From: a virus
IMG/VR virus record: IMGVR_UViG_3300015202_000033
Span: 1-33,976 of that record
Strand: one strand, 5' to 3'
DNA length: 33,976 bases
Shown: positions 13,017 to 21,751 of the stretch, one piece after another
Position numbering within the stretch: position 1 is the first letter of the stretch
How the letters are laid out: each line of letters opens with the position of its first letter
The notes under the pieces: model-generated
The model's input: only the letters and a program-made list of their open reading frames with translations
Told to the model about the DNA's origin: nothing
The model's database searches: none
Translations under genes and position numbers: made by a program

Positions 13017-14114
13017 ATGACCGCAGCCACAATCGACATCAAGAATACCAGGCTAGGCACCGACGACTCGTACGAGCCCCTGCTGCTCGCGCTGCCCGTC
13101 GAGGCCAACACGATGATCTTCGGCGGTACCATGGTGGCGCAGGACGCCGCCGGGTTCGCTGTTCCCGCCTCGAGCAACGCGGCGTTCAAGATTCTCGGAC
13201 GCTGCCAGCGGCAGATCAACAACCTCACGCTCAATATCCCCTACGGCGCGCAGGGCGCTCAGACGGTGCAGATCGAGCAGGGGTGTTTTGACTACGCGAA
13301 CAGCGTCGGTGCTGACCTCATCTCGCAGGCCAACTATCTGACCTACTGCTACGCGGTAGATGACAACACCGTCTCTCTGACGGACGGCGGCGGCACTCGG
13401 CCGGTCGCCGGGGTGATCCTGAACGTGGCCTCGAACGGCCGTGTGTATGTGCTCTTGAGCGGCTCGAGCCCCTACGCGGTCAACCCGGAGATCCAGCTCA
13501 TCGCCTCGCAGTACATCGCGCGCAACGTCGGCCCCGGTGCCAACGTGCCCGTGCTCGCCTCGTACACGGTGGCCGGCAACGACGGCGTCACCAACGTGCA
13601 GGGCGACGTGGTGTTCCTCTATGCGCAGACCACGAAGAGCCAGAACGGCCCGTACGTGGTCGGCGTGGTCGCCGTGGGCCTTGCGCCCCTGACGCGGCCC
13701 GACTGGTACGTAACCGGCTCGGCGTTCGCCTCGGGGCAGCTCTTCAAGCTCGGTGGCGAAGGCACTGTCTTCAAGGCGTGCGAGTTCAAGATCACGAACG
13801 CCGCTGGCGTCGTGGATACCGCCGACCCCGGCGTGTACCCCGGTCGCATCACGCAGCAGGTCTCGCTCGGCGCGGGCGCCCCCACGGGCACCGTGACCAT
13901 CTCGAACGTGCCCATCCTGAGTGCGACGAAGACGCAGGTTGTGTCGGCTCGCATCACGCCGTTCACCCCTTCGCTGACGGTATCCTACAACCCGTCGCCG
14001 ATGACCCAGGGCGCCATCGGCACTGGCTCGGTCGTGTTTCAGGCCCAGCTGGCGGCAGGCACCATCAACACCGCGGACGGTTCGCTCATGAACGTCACGG
14101 TCATCAACTTCTGA
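13017..14114 (+). CDS. capsid decoration-like structural protein
   Basis: A 365-residue protein between scaffold and major capsid genes, with GAGGAG at 13005-13010 six bases before the ATG. The N-terminal part (LLLALPVEANTMIFGGTMVAQ, DAAGFAVPAS, then ILGRCQRQINN) resembles phage decoration or cement proteins, which cover a beta-rich fold with a treble of Gly-containing turns. The C-terminal 250 residues are beta-rich and Ig-like in character (TVTISNVPILSATKTQVVSA). Expected role: stabilising the capsid surface. The assignment rests on position and pattern, not on a catalytic motif. Confidence 0.6.
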   Translation: MTAATIDIKNTRLGTDDSYEPLLLALPVEANTMIFGGTMVAQDAAGFAVPASSNAAFKILGRCQRQINNLTLNIPYGAQGAQTVQIEQGCFDYANSVGADLISQANYLTYCYAVDDNTVSLTDGGGTRPVAGVILNVASNGRVYVLLSGSSPYAVNPEIQLIASQYIARNVGPGANVPVLASYTVAGNDGVTNVQGDVVFLYAQTTKSQNGPYVVGVVAVGLAPLTRPDWYVTGSAFASGQLFKLGGEGTVFKACEFKITNAAGVVDTADPGVYPGRITQQVSLGAGAPTGTVTISNVPILSATKTQVVSARITPFTPSLTVSYNPSPMTQGAIGTGSVVFQAQLAAGTINTADGSLMNVTVINF

Positions 14115-14142
14115 GCGCGTGTAGGCACAAGGACATACGATC

Positions 14143-15162
14143 ATGTTGATCACCCCGACGAACCTGAATCTCTTCTTCACCGCCCTCGAGAACCGCTTCT
14201 GGATGGCGTACGGGGTGGCCGACGTTTGGAACCCCAAGATCGCGCAGACCCTGCCGGTAAGCTCAGAGCTATGGACCTCCGGCTGGATCGGAATGGTCGA
14301 TCAGTATCGGCTCTGGGACGGCCCCCGCGTTGTTCGCGAGCCTGCGCCACAGACGTACACCGTCGTCATACAGCCCTTCGAGCTGACCGAGTCGATCGAC
14401 CAGTTCAAGCTGCAGGACGACACGTACGGCATCTACAACGCGACCATCCCCTTCATGGGCCTGCAGGCCAAGAAGCTGCCGGACTACCAGATCCGGGACC
14501 TCTTGCAGAATGTCAAGGCCCAGACCGGTGTCCGCCAGCTCGGCACCGACGGCCTTACGCACTTCAGCACCGCGCATCCGATCGACTTTTACGACGCCTC
14601 CAAGGGCACGTACTGCAACGACTTCCGCGGCGCCGCAGGCTTCGTGGTGAACACCGTCAACGTCGGTGGCGCGTTCACGACCACGGGATTCAACACCCTC
14701 TGGCAGGAGTTCGCCTCTCGCAAGTCGGAGTCGGGCGAGGCCCTTGGCATCACGCCGAACCTCGTCATGGGCCCCATGCAGCTGAAGGGCGCGATGATGA
14801 CGGTTCTTCAGAGCCAGTTCTTCGGACCCCCGCAGCTCAACGGGCTCGGCACCGGTGCCGTGGGCACGCCCAACGCGCCCTTCGTCGGCGCGTTGGATAA
14901 CCCCCTGAAGGGGTGGACCGATCTGCTTCACAACGCCGATCTGAACGGCCAGCCGAACACCTGGTACATGATGTGTACCAACGGGCCGATGATGCCCTTC
15001 AACTGGCTTCAGCGCGAGGCCCCCGACTTCGTGCCGCGCATCCAGCCCGGCGATCCCGTCGTGTTCGAGCAGCACAAGATTCTGTACGGCTCGCGCGCTC
15101 GGGGGGCTCCCGCGTGGGGCCTTCCCTTCCTGTCGGCGATCAGCAACGGCGGCGTGGCCTGA
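14143..15162 (+). CDS. major capsid protein (Mu gpT-like)
   Basis: A 339-residue protein, the main shell subunit. It begins MLITPTNLNLFFTALENRFW, typical of the gpT family (LT..NL..LF..F...F), has the G-loop/E-loop region around LWDGPRVVREPAPQTYTVVIQPFEL, and ends with VFEQHKILYGSRARGAPAWGLPFLS, matching the conserved gpT C-terminus (a large-residue strand followed by G..WGL). An AAGGA site lies at 14129-14133. Position after scaffold and decoration genes and before the DUF1320 connector fits Mu order. Confidence 0.88.
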   Translation: MLITPTNLNLFFTALENRFWMAYGVADVWNPKIAQTLPVSSELWTSGWIGMVDQYRLWDGPRVVREPAPQTYTVVIQPFELTESIDQFKLQDDTYGIYNATIPFMGLQAKKLPDYQIRDLLQNVKAQTGVRQLGTDGLTHFSTAHPIDFYDASKGTYCNDFRGAAGFVVNTVNVGGAFTTTGFNTLWQEFASRKSESGEALGITPNLVMGPMQLKGAMMTVLQSQFFGPPQLNGLGTGAVGTPNAPFVGALDNPLKGWTDLLHNADLNGQPNTWYMMCTNGPMMPFNWLQREAPDFVPRIQPGDPVVFEQHKILYGSRARGAPAWGLPFLSAISNGGVA

Positions 15163-15174
15163 TTCGAGCCCCCC

Positions 15175-15603
15175 ATGGCGTACGCATCGAGCACGGACCT
15201 GACGACGTTTGGGCTGCCTTTGACCGCGCTCGGGCAGCTCACGGCGGCCCAGATTGCTGGCGCGCTCGATGTGGCAAGCCAGAAGGTCGACTCGTATCTA
15301 CGCGGCAGGTACGCCCTGCCGCTGCTTGCCTGGGGATCTGAGATCACCGAGGCGACGGCCAAGATCGCCGCCTACAACCTGCTGACCATTCGCGGATACA
15401 ACCCCGCGGCTGGCGCAGACATCAACATCAAGCTGCGGTTTGATGACGCTATCACGTGGCTGAACAAGGTGCAGCGCCAGGCCGCGCACCCCAACGTCAC
15501 GCCGCAGAACACGCAGGCGACCTACTACGGGCAGCCGAAGGTTACCTCGCAGAGCGTCACGCAGGTCTTCACCGGCGCTACCGCCGCGAATCGAGGCTGG
15601 TGA
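15175..15603 (+). CDS. head-tail connector, DUF1320 (Mu gp36-like)
   Basis: A 142-residue protein. The N-terminus MAYASSTDLTTFGLPLTALG, then ALDVASQKVDSYLRGRYALPL and ATAKIAAYNLL are the hallmark pattern of DUF1320 (AxxxAsxxIDSYLxgRYxLPL). This family sits at the head-tail interface after the capsid gene in Mu-like phages. The C-terminal 40 residues (QNTQATYYGQPKVTSQSVTQVF) look flexible. Confidence 0.88.
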   Translation: MAYASSTDLTTFGLPLTALGQLTAAQIAGALDVASQKVDSYLRGRYALPLLAWGSEITEATAKIAAYNLLTIRGYNPAAGADINIKLRFDDAITWLNKVQRQAAHPNVTPQNTQATYYGQPKVTSQSVTQVFTGATAANRGW

Positions 15604-15604
15604 T

Positions 15605-15976
15605 ATGAGCGCATCTCGTTACGTGCTGATCAACGGCGGGGCCGTGCTCAATACCGATGCGGTGCCGAACGTCACGCCGCCGGCGCCGAACCGAATATTT
15701 ACGTTTCAGACGCCTGCGCCGGGGACGTTCAACTCGGCCACCAATGACTTCGTATGGCTCGCGGCGATCAACGGCCCGCCGACGATTCGATACTGGATTC
15801 TGGCTGCCTCGCGCTGGCTGGAGTTCACTATGCAGTTTGGGGCGACTCCGCTCGTGATGACATCGGCCGACCTCGGCTACGTCGCGACGTACGTTCCCAT
15901 GAACGCTCCCTCGTTTATTCAGGTCGTGTCTCCGAACGGCTGCACGCAAATCACCGCGGGCACGGTGCTGGGTTGA
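15605..15976 (+). CDS. hypothetical structural protein in the connector region
   Basis: A 123-residue protein starting one base after the previous stop. It is beta-rich and aromatic (RYVLINGGAVLNTDAVPNVT, ATNDFVWLAAINGPPTIRYW, ASRWLEFTMQFG). No signal peptide or known motif. Its place between connector and gpG-like genes suggests a minor structural or head-tail joining protein; this is inference. Confidence 0.6.
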   Translation: MSASRYVLINGGAVLNTDAVPNVTPPAPNRIFTFQTPAPGTFNSATNDFVWLAAINGPPTIRYWILAASRWLEFTMQFGATPLVMTSADLGYVATYVPMNAPSFIQVVSPNGCTQITAGTVLG

Positions 15977-15977
15977 C

Positions 15978-16400
15978 ATGGGCATGACGGGCGACTTCAG
16001 CGGGTTGGCGAAAGCGGCGGCCGACTTTCAGGCGCTGCCTAATAAGGTCGCCAAGATCGCAGCTGCTGCGGCGCCGAAGATCGCGAAGCTCCTTGCCAAG
16101 GAGTTCGTGGCAGGCACCGACCCTGACGGCGGTGCGTGGGCCGCGTTGGCTATATCTACGCGGGCCCGTGGGCGATCGGCTCCTCCGCTGACGGACTCCG
16201 GCGCCATGCGCGGCAGTGTAGAGGTTGTCGGCCGTGGTCTGGAGATCTACGCCACGGTCGAATCGCCCGCTGAGTTTCACCAGGGCGGCACGGGTTCGAT
16301 GCCTGCTCGCCCCATCCTCCCGGACGACAGCTTGCCCGCGACATGGGACACGGCGATCACCGCCGTGGCCAAGCGGATCTTGCCGAAGGGGGCGCTCTGA
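15978..16400 (+). CDS. virion morphogenesis protein (Mu gpG / tail completion-like)
   Basis: A 140-residue protein with the typical layout of the gpG/tail-completion family: an N-terminal helical repeat (AAADFQALPNKVAKIAAAAAPKIAK), FVAGTDPDGGAWAALA, then PLTDSGAMRGSVEV, and the end motif FHQGGTGSMPARPILP. The DG..W..L...T, L..SG.L..S and H..G....PARPF(I)LP sequence of motifs is diagnostic. Expected to act in head-tail joining or tail completion. Its stop overlaps the next start as TGATG. Confidence 0.85.
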   Translation: MGMTGDFSGLAKAAADFQALPNKVAKIAAAAAPKIAKLLAKEFVAGTDPDGGAWAALAISTRARGRSAPPLTDSGAMRGSVEVVGRGLEIYATVESPAEFHQGGTGSMPARPILPDDSLPATWDTAITAVAKRILPKGAL

Positions 16401-17260
16401 TGTCGGGCATCTCCGCCCTCGTCACCCTGCTTTCGATCGATGTGTGCGCATCGTTGGTCGCCGCCGGCTACGCCGCGGCCCCCAGCGTAGCCGTGGCGGG
16501 CGCCAGCAACGCCGCGCCGGTGGTGCTGACCACGGCCGCGCCGCACGGCTTTACGGGCCCGGTACACGCCAGCATCGCTGGCATCGTCGGCACCACGTCG
16601 GCCAACGGAACCTTCCTTGCCATCCCGACCACGCTATCGGCCATGGCGCTCTACAGCGTCTCGGCCACGGGCGTGCAGGCGCCGGTCGCGGGCAACGCGT
16701 CGTACATCAGCGGCGGCACCGTGACGCTCGCTCTCACCGACGGGCGGATCTTGCTCGGGCGAGAGCATGTGATGGAACAGTCTTCCGCGCCACGCATCGT
16801 GTTCATTCCGATGGCCTCGAAGTTCGGCGTTCGCACCGTGTACTCCAGGGCGAATGTCGCGGGGCAGCCATCGGCGGAGATTCTTTCGCAGTGGCAGCAG
16901 CGGTCGATAGCGACGGACTTCAAGACGTTTGAGATTCACTGCTGGGGCATCAACCCTGCGCCGGAATCCGAGACGGCCGACTTCGACTCCACCGAGGTTC
17001 TGTACGACCAAGTGATTGCGTCGACACACAAGCTCACGGTGGGCTCGTATGCGCTCGGCGCGGGCAAGTGGACCGACTCGCAGGTGAGCGCATCGCAGCT
17101 GTACCGCTCTGGCCGCGAGTTCGTGTTTTCGATTGAGATAGGAACTCCCGTGCTCGACATCCTCCTCCCGTACGCCCCGAACGGCACGGGACCCGGACCA
17201 ATGACCGTCAAACTTCAACCCGCCGACGGGTCTCCGCCCGAAGTCGGGTTTCAGGGGTAA
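16400..17260 (+). CDS. tail terminator-like protein with an inserted beta-module
   Basis: A 286-residue protein in the position of Mu gp37. The C-terminal two thirds (DFKTFEIHCWGINPAPESETADFDSTEVLYDQVIASTH, then GREFVFSIEIGTPVLD) look like a tail terminator core. Residues about 31-110 are an insertion: GASNAAPVVLTTAAPHGFTG, TTSANGTFLAIPT and ISGGTV, the beta-module also found in the genes at 24125 and 26668. The ATG at 16400 overlaps the preceding stop. Terminator identity is by position and length; the insert is seen directly. Confidence 0.6.
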   Translation: MSGISALVTLLSIDVCASLVAAGYAAAPSVAVAGASNAAPVVLTTAAPHGFTGPVHASIAGIVGTTSANGTFLAIPTTLSAMALYSVSATGVQAPVAGNASYISGGTVTLALTDGRILLGREHVMEQSSAPRIVFIPMASKFGVRTVYSRANVAGQPSAEILSQWQQRSIATDFKTFEIHCWGINPAPESETADFDSTEVLYDQVIASTHKLTVGSYALGAGKWTDSQVSASQLYRSGREFVFSIEIGTPVLDILLPYAPNGTGPGPMTVKLQPADGSPPEVGFQG

Positions 17261-17263
17261 GCC

Positions 17264-18781
17264 ATGCCAACAGGTGACATTCAGATCACGATTGCCGATG
17301 GCGGCTCCAACATCGTCGTTCCGGCGCAGAACGTCCAGGCGATCATCGGATGCTCCTCGATCGGGACCGTCGCAACCCCGCTGGCGACACGCAGCATCCC
17401 TACGCTGCTGAGCACGTTCGGCGCGGGGCCGCTGGTCGAAGCCGCGGCGCTCGTGATTCGCGCGGGTGGCACGGTCATCGCGACCAAGGCATCCAGCACC
17501 ACGACAGGCTCGGCCAGCGCAGTCATCGCTGGGGTGTCTAACACCAGCACGTCGGTCATCACGGTCACCGGCACCCCGGTGGACACGTACTACGTCGTGG
17601 TCAAGGTGGTGTCCCTCGCCTCCTTTACCATCCTGGCGGGCGGCGCACAGATTCAGATATCGCTCGACGGAGGCCGCCAGTTCTCGCCTTCCATCGCGCT
17701 TCCCGCCGCGACGACATCGTACACGATCCCCGGGCCTGGTACGATCGCCTCGTCGGGCGTCGTCCTGAGCTTCGCCGCTGGCACCCTGGCTCCGGGCGAC
17801 ACCTTTTCTTTCGGCACAATCGAGCCGCTGTGGAACGCCGCGGGCGTCCTCGCCTGCCTTACCGCCCTGCTCGGCAGTCCCTACGCTCAGGCGGGATGGG
17901 GCTCTTCGCAACTGGTCGGCAAGTGCGGCGGGACCGACGTTACTACCATCCAGGGAGCGCTCGACACCAGCGCCACATCCTACCTGTTCCTTCGGCTCAT
18001 CGCCCACACGCGCGACGTGTCGCCCGCCGTCAAGTGGGGCGGCACGGCCGAGACCGAGGCCAACTGGCTGGGAAGCACCGGCACCGGCATTGCGTTCGAT
18101 TACAGCGCGGTGAACGCGAAGCGCTCGTGCGTGAACGCGGGACACTACAACATGCCGACGGCGCTTCCGATCTTGGGAACCGCATTCCGCTACCGCCGCC
18201 CGCTCAGCTTCGCGCTCGGCGCTCGTGCGGTGCAGATCCCCCCCCAGCGCCACGCAGGGCGTGTTCGGGACGGCTCGCTCGGCAACGTGACGATCGACCC
18301 CGTGAACGACCCGAGCGACGGGTTTGTCTACCACGACGAGCGCATTACCCCCGCGCTTGACGCGGCGCGGTTCAGCACGGCCCGTACGCGCATCGGCGTC
18401 CCCGGTCTCTTCATCACGAACCCGAACCTCATGAGCGCCCCGGGCTCTGACTTCTCGATTCTGCCGCTCGGCAACGTCATCGATGTCGCCTGCTCGATCG
18501 TGCATCAGGTCGGGCAGAACGTCATCAACTCCGACGTGCGGGCGAACCTCAACGGCACGCTCTATGAGAACGACGCGCGAGGCATAGAGACCTCGCTCTC
18601 GAGCGCGCTGGCGAGCGGCATGACGGCGCAGCAGATGATCAGCGCCGCTGTCGTTGTGGTCGACCGCACCACCAACGTGCTTACGACCAAGGCGGTCAAC
18701 GTCACGGTGACTGTCACTAGCCGCGGGTACATCCTGCAAGAGAACGTAACGATCGGGTTCGCGAACACGAACGCCGCGTGA
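17264..18781 (+). CDS. tail sheath protein
   Basis: A 505-residue protein forming the contractile tail sheath. Size, place directly before the tube gene, and the C-terminal segment (VINSDVRANLNGTLYENDAR, then VTSRGYILQENVTIGFANT) fit the phage sheath family of Mu-like viruses (gpL, or the DUF2586 variant). The middle has an inserted beta-rich domain (DTYYVVVKVVSLASFTILAGG, QISLDGGRQFSPS), which in sheaths lies on the outer surface. Gene starts three bases after the previous stop. Confidence 0.85.
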   Translation: MPTGDIQITIADGGSNIVVPAQNVQAIIGCSSIGTVATPLATRSIPTLLSTFGAGPLVEAAALVIRAGGTVIATKASSTTTGSASAVIAGVSNTSTSVITVTGTPVDTYYVVVKVVSLASFTILAGGAQIQISLDGGRQFSPSIALPAATTSYTIPGPGTIASSGVVLSFAAGTLAPGDTFSFGTIEPLWNAAGVLACLTALLGSPYAQAGWGSSQLVGKCGGTDVTTIQGALDTSATSYLFLRLIAHTRDVSPAVKWGGTAETEANWLGSTGTGIAFDYSAVNAKRSCVNAGHYNMPTALPILGTAFRYRRPLSFALGARAVQIPPQRHAGRVRDGSLGNVTIDPVNDPSDGFVYHDERITPALDAARFSTARTRIGVPGLFITNPNLMSAPGSDFSILPLGNVIDVACSIVHQVGQNVINSDVRANLNGTLYENDARGIETSLSSALASGMTAQQMISAAVVVVDRTTNVLTTKAVNVTVTVTSRGYILQENVTIGFANTNAA

Positions 18782-18788
18782 GGAACCC

Positions 18789-19256
18789 ATGCCGACTCCT
18801 ATCCAGTACCCGCTGATCAACGGTGTCCGCCACGGCTACTCGTCGATCGAGATCAAGATCAACAACCAGATCTACACCGCTTTCAAAAGCATCAACTACA
18901 GCCGCAAGCGTTCGCGCACCATGCTCCGCGGCAACTCGCCAGACCCGCTCGGGAAAACCCGCGGCACGAACGAGTACTCGGCCGATTGCGAGATGGCGCT
19001 GGCGGAGTTCAACTTGATGCTGTCCCTCCTCGGGCCGGGCTACGGGGACGTAATCTTCCAGGTCACCGCGACCTACACCGAGTCGGGCTTCGACACGATC
19101 AGCGACGTGCTCATCGGATGCACGGTCGACTCGACCGACGTTTCTCAGAGCGAGGGCACCGACGCGCTCTACCGCAAGTTTGACCTGCTCCCGCTCAAGA
19201 TTCTGTTCAACGGCGTGGATGATCTACAGACGCCGCTTACCGGGGTGCAGACCTGA
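18789..19256 (+). CDS. tail tube protein
   Basis: A 155-residue protein directly after the sheath gene, as tube genes are in contractile phages. It reads HGYSSIEIKINNQIYTAFKSINYSRKR, then DPLGKTRGTNEYSADCEMALAEFN and DVLIGCTVDSTDVSQSEGTDALYRKFDLLPLKILFNG. The GxxIxI...KSINYS... opening and K.DLLPLKI ending fit small tube subunits. It stacks as hexamers to make the inner tube. Confidence 0.82.
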   Translation: MPTPIQYPLINGVRHGYSSIEIKINNQIYTAFKSINYSRKRSRTMLRGNSPDPLGKTRGTNEYSADCEMALAEFNLMLSLLGPGYGDVIFQVTATYTESGFDTISDVLIGCTVDSTDVSQSEGTDALYRKFDLLPLKILFNGVDDLQTPLTGVQT

Positions 19257-19327
19257 CCGAGTTACCTACCCAGGGCCCGAGCCGTGGTCGCGCGGCTCGA
19301 GGCAGAGCGAGGCCGTCATGCCGAACT

Positions 19328-19355
19328 CTCCTCCCCTCAACGCAGCACGGAGGAG
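19328..19355 (+). promoter_or_regulatory. possible SD-sequestering RNA hairpin
   Basis: CTCCTCC (19328-19334) is the exact complement of GGAGGAG (19349-19355), which is the ribosome-binding site of the tail chaperone gene starting at 19358. A 7-bp G/C-rich stem with a 14-base loop would hide the site. A second hairpin, CGAGCCG/CGGCTCG, lies at 19278-19299. Regulation is inferred. Confidence 0.4.
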
Positions 19356-19357
19356 CC

Positions 19358-19696
19358 ATGCTCACGCCCGAAGCGATCGAAGACATCAGGACAGCGGCCG
19401 GTGTGGCCGAAGTCGTTCACGTTCGGGGCAAGCTCGACGCGAAAGAAGAGCCTCGGTGGGAGGTCGTCATGCGCAAGCCCAAGCGCGCGGAGTGGAAGCA
19501 CTACCGCGCGATGGCGCACGACCCCGCCCGCGCATCCGACGCCAACGAAGTGCTGTTCCGCAAGTGCTGCATTCACCCGCCGTCGGCGGGCATTGATGCG
19601 TTGCTCGACAACTACCCCGCGATCCCCGAGTCCGTGGCGGGACACAAGGACTGGGAAATCGCGTGCGGCGCAGGAGCGGAGAGCTCGGAAAAATGA
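19358..19696 (+). CDS. tail assembly chaperone, upstream frame
   Basis: A 112-residue protein between tube and tape measure. The pattern WEVVMRKPKRAEWKHYRAMAHDPARASDANEVLFRKCCIHPPSAGIDALLDNYPAIPESVAG matches the tail assembly chaperone type in which a basic RKP..AE segment is followed by helices and the C..hPP...ALL..YP core. These chaperones bind the tape measure during tail assembly. The last codons TCG GAA AAA TGA contain a run of five A, and the -1 frame is open from 19663 onward, so a frameshifted longer form is possible. Confidence 0.7.
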   Translation: MLTPEAIEDIRTAAGVAEVVHVRGKLDAKEEPRWEVVMRKPKRAEWKHYRAMAHDPARASDANEVLFRKCCIHPPSAGIDALLDNYPAIPESVAGHKDWEIACGAGAESSEK

Positions 19697-19866
19697 TCGA
19701 GTCCCTCCGTGCAGACCAGCGGCGGGACCTGGGGTCGTTTGGCGATGGTCTGGCGGACCTCTTCGCAGGGCGTCCCACGCTCGGCGCGGAGGCATCAGCT
19801 CGCAGCCTGGCGGAGGCGATTCTGCTGCACCGCAAGTGGATCCACGACCAGTACGAGAAGGACTGA
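19693..19866 (+). CDS. downstream frame of the tail chaperone pair
   Basis: A 57-residue frame (MIESLRADQRRDLGSFGDGL ... RKWIHDQYEKD) in the -1 phase relative to the upstream chaperone gene. Its ATG overlaps that gene's stop (ATGA at 19693-19696), so it can be made by reinitiation, or as a C-terminal extension if ribosomes slip back one base on the A-run at 19689-19693. Overlapping frames made by frameshifting are typical of tail chaperones before the tape measure. No separate function is recognised. Confidence 0.6.
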   Translation: MIESLRADQRRDLGSFGDGLADLFAGRPTLGAEASARSLAEAILLHRKWIHDQYEKD

Positions 19867-19870
19867 TCCT

Positions 19871-21751
19871 GTGATTGAGTTCGTCGTCAGCATGGTCGAC
19901 AAGGTCACCGGCCCCGCCAAGATGGCGGGATCGTCGATGCTGTCGACGGCGAACAAGGCGAAAACACTTCAAACCGCGATGGCCGCTGCCGAGCGATCGA
20001 TGGTCAAATCGCAGGCCATCGGAAACCAGAAGGGATTCTGGAAGGCCGCCAGCGACATTCAAGGCCTCAAGTCCGCCCTGGGGCAGCTGCCTAAAGCTAC
20101 CGACCAAATGGATTCCGGTCTCAGTGGGCTTATTGGCAAGTTCACTGGCCTCGGCGAGATGGGGCCCGCCGCCTTCGCCGAGATCGGACTGGCCGCCTAC
20201 GCCGCCATCGGCGCCATCGTCATCGCCGGGGCCGCGCTGGCGTTGCAAGCATCCGAGACGCGCGCCGCGCTCGAGAACTCCCTGGGGGCTCTCGCAGGCG
20301 GGACGGCGAGCGGCAAGCAGTTGGTGGACATGCTCGGCGACATGGCCGACAAGCTGCCGCAGACACGCGCGCAACTCGGCGAGTGGAGCAAGTCGCTCCT
20401 CGGTGCAGGCGTCAGCGCCGCGGCGCTGCCAGGCAAGCTGCAAGCCATCGCATCGTCGCAGGCCATGACGGGCACCATCGAAGGCGCCGACAGGCTGGCC
20501 GCTGCATTCGCAAAGCTCGAGGCGCGGGGCGAGGTCGGGAAAGCCTTCAAGATGAACGACCTGCTGAAGCTCGTGCAAGGCACCGGGTTGCAGGTCGCAG
20601 ACGTGACAGCGCAGCTCAAAACGATGGGCGTCACCGGGGCGGCCACGAACGGCCAGGTATCGAAAGCCATGGAACTCGCGGCCGTGGCGAAGGGCGCGGG
20701 GGCTCTCGGCGAAATGGCGGGCTCGCTGTCGAGCATGGGGGCGAAGTTCACCGAAAACATATCCAGGATGTTCGAGGGCGTTGACGTGAAGCCGTTCACG
20801 GCGGGGCTCAAGTCGGTGCTTGACCTGTTCTCCCAGAGCACCGCGAGCGGCAAGGCGATGAAGCTCATCGTCACCGCGACATTCAACGCGATCTTCGCCG
20901 TCGCCTCCGCCGTCTTCCCCGTCATCAAGTCGATGATTCTGAACCTGGTGATCGTCGCCCTTCGCATCTACATCGCGATGAAGCCGGCTGTGGCCGTGTT
21001 CAAGGCGCTCTTCGCTGCGGCGGGCGGCATGAAAACTCTGGTCACCGTGCTGAAGGTCGTGGCCGCAGCCGTGGCTGTTTTCGTAGGCATCCTCGTCCTC
21101 GGCCTCTCGCTCGTCCTCGCGCCCCTCGCCGTGGCCGTTGGGGCGGTAGTGGCCTTCGGCGCCGCCATGCTCGCCCTGCCCGCTCTGATCGGGGGGGCGG
21201 TGCTGGCCGTCGGCGCCTTCTTCCTTTCCCTGCCATCCATCGTCGAGGGCGTAGTCACCAGCGCGCTGACGGCGCTCAATACATTCGCCTCGGGAGGCAC
21301 CGACGCGGCAGGCAACTTTATTTCGGGGCTCGTCAGCGGCATCACCGGCGGGGCGGCCTGGGTGGTGTCCGCCGTGAGCAACCTTGCCTCCTCGGTGATC
21401 GGCGCCTTCACCAGTAAGATGAAGATCCAGTCGCCCTCCAAGGTCATGGCCACCCTCGGCGGTCACACCGCCATGGGCGTGGCGAAGGGCATGGACGCTG
21501 GCGCCACGCACGTCGAGGCGGCCTCCGAGGGCCTCGCCGATGCCGCCGCCGGAAGCTCCGCGCCCGAGCTCCCCAAGGGCGCCCCTTCGGGCGGCGGGGG
21601 CAAGAGCGGCGGGGGCAGCACCATCACGATCGCGGCCGGGGCTATTCAGATCAAGGGCGCAGGGTCGAACGGAGAGGCCCTGACGATGACGGAGCAAGCG
21701 CTCGCCGGCATCTTCGATCGGATCGCAGCGAAGGAAGGCCTGGCGGCATGA
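19871..21751 (+). CDS. tail tape measure protein
   Basis: A 626-residue protein from GTG 19871, four bases after the previous stop. It sets tail length; at the usual 1.5 angstrom per residue the tail would be about 90 nm. Hydrophobic stretches lie at about 98-127, 330-372 and 389-458. The C-terminal part has the tape-measure signature AFTSKMKIQSPSKVMATLGG, then HTAMGVAKGMDAG, followed by a Gly/Ser/Lys linker and a beta segment. It is long relative to its neighbours but short among tape measures. Its stop overlaps the next start (ATGA at 21748). Confidence 0.9.
   Translation: MIEFVVSMVDKVTGPAKMAGSSMLSTANKAKTLQTAMAAAERSMVKSQAIGNQKGFWKAASDIQGLKSALGQLPKATDQMDSGLSGLIGKFTGLGEMGPAAFAEIGLAAYAAIGAIVIAGAALALQASETRAALENSLGALAGGTASGKQLVDMLGDMADKLPQTRAQLGEWSKSLLGAGVSAAALPGKLQAIASSQAMTGTIEGADRLAAAFAKLEARGEVGKAFKMNDLLKLVQGTGLQVADVTAQLKTMGVTGAATNGQVSKAMELAAVAKGAGALGEMAGSLSSMGAKFTENISRMFEGVDVKPFTAGLKSVLDLFSQSTASGKAMKLIVTATFNAIFAVASAVFPVIKSMILNLVIVALRIYIAMKPAVAVFKALFAAAGGMKTLVTVLKVVAAAVAVFVGILVLGLSLVLAPLAVAVGAVVAFGAAMLALPALIGGAVLAVGAFFLSLPSIVEGVVTSALTALNTFASGGTDAAGNFISGLVSGITGGAAWVVSAVSNLASSVIGAFTSKMKIQSPSKVMATLGGHTAMGVAKGMDAGATHVEAASEGLADAAAGSSAPELPKGAPSGGGGKSGGGSTITIAAGAIQIKGAGSNGEALTMTEQALAGIFDRIAAKEGLAA

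Noticed and set aside
16634-18820. Very long minus-strand open frame opposite sheath and terminator genes
   Set aside because: Arg/Asp-rich, no domain pattern; a by-product of G/C-ending codons on the plus strand, which encodes recognisable tail proteins. The same holds for minus-strand frames at 9781-11268, 13053-14237, 19337-21697, 24068-25600 and 26665-28755.
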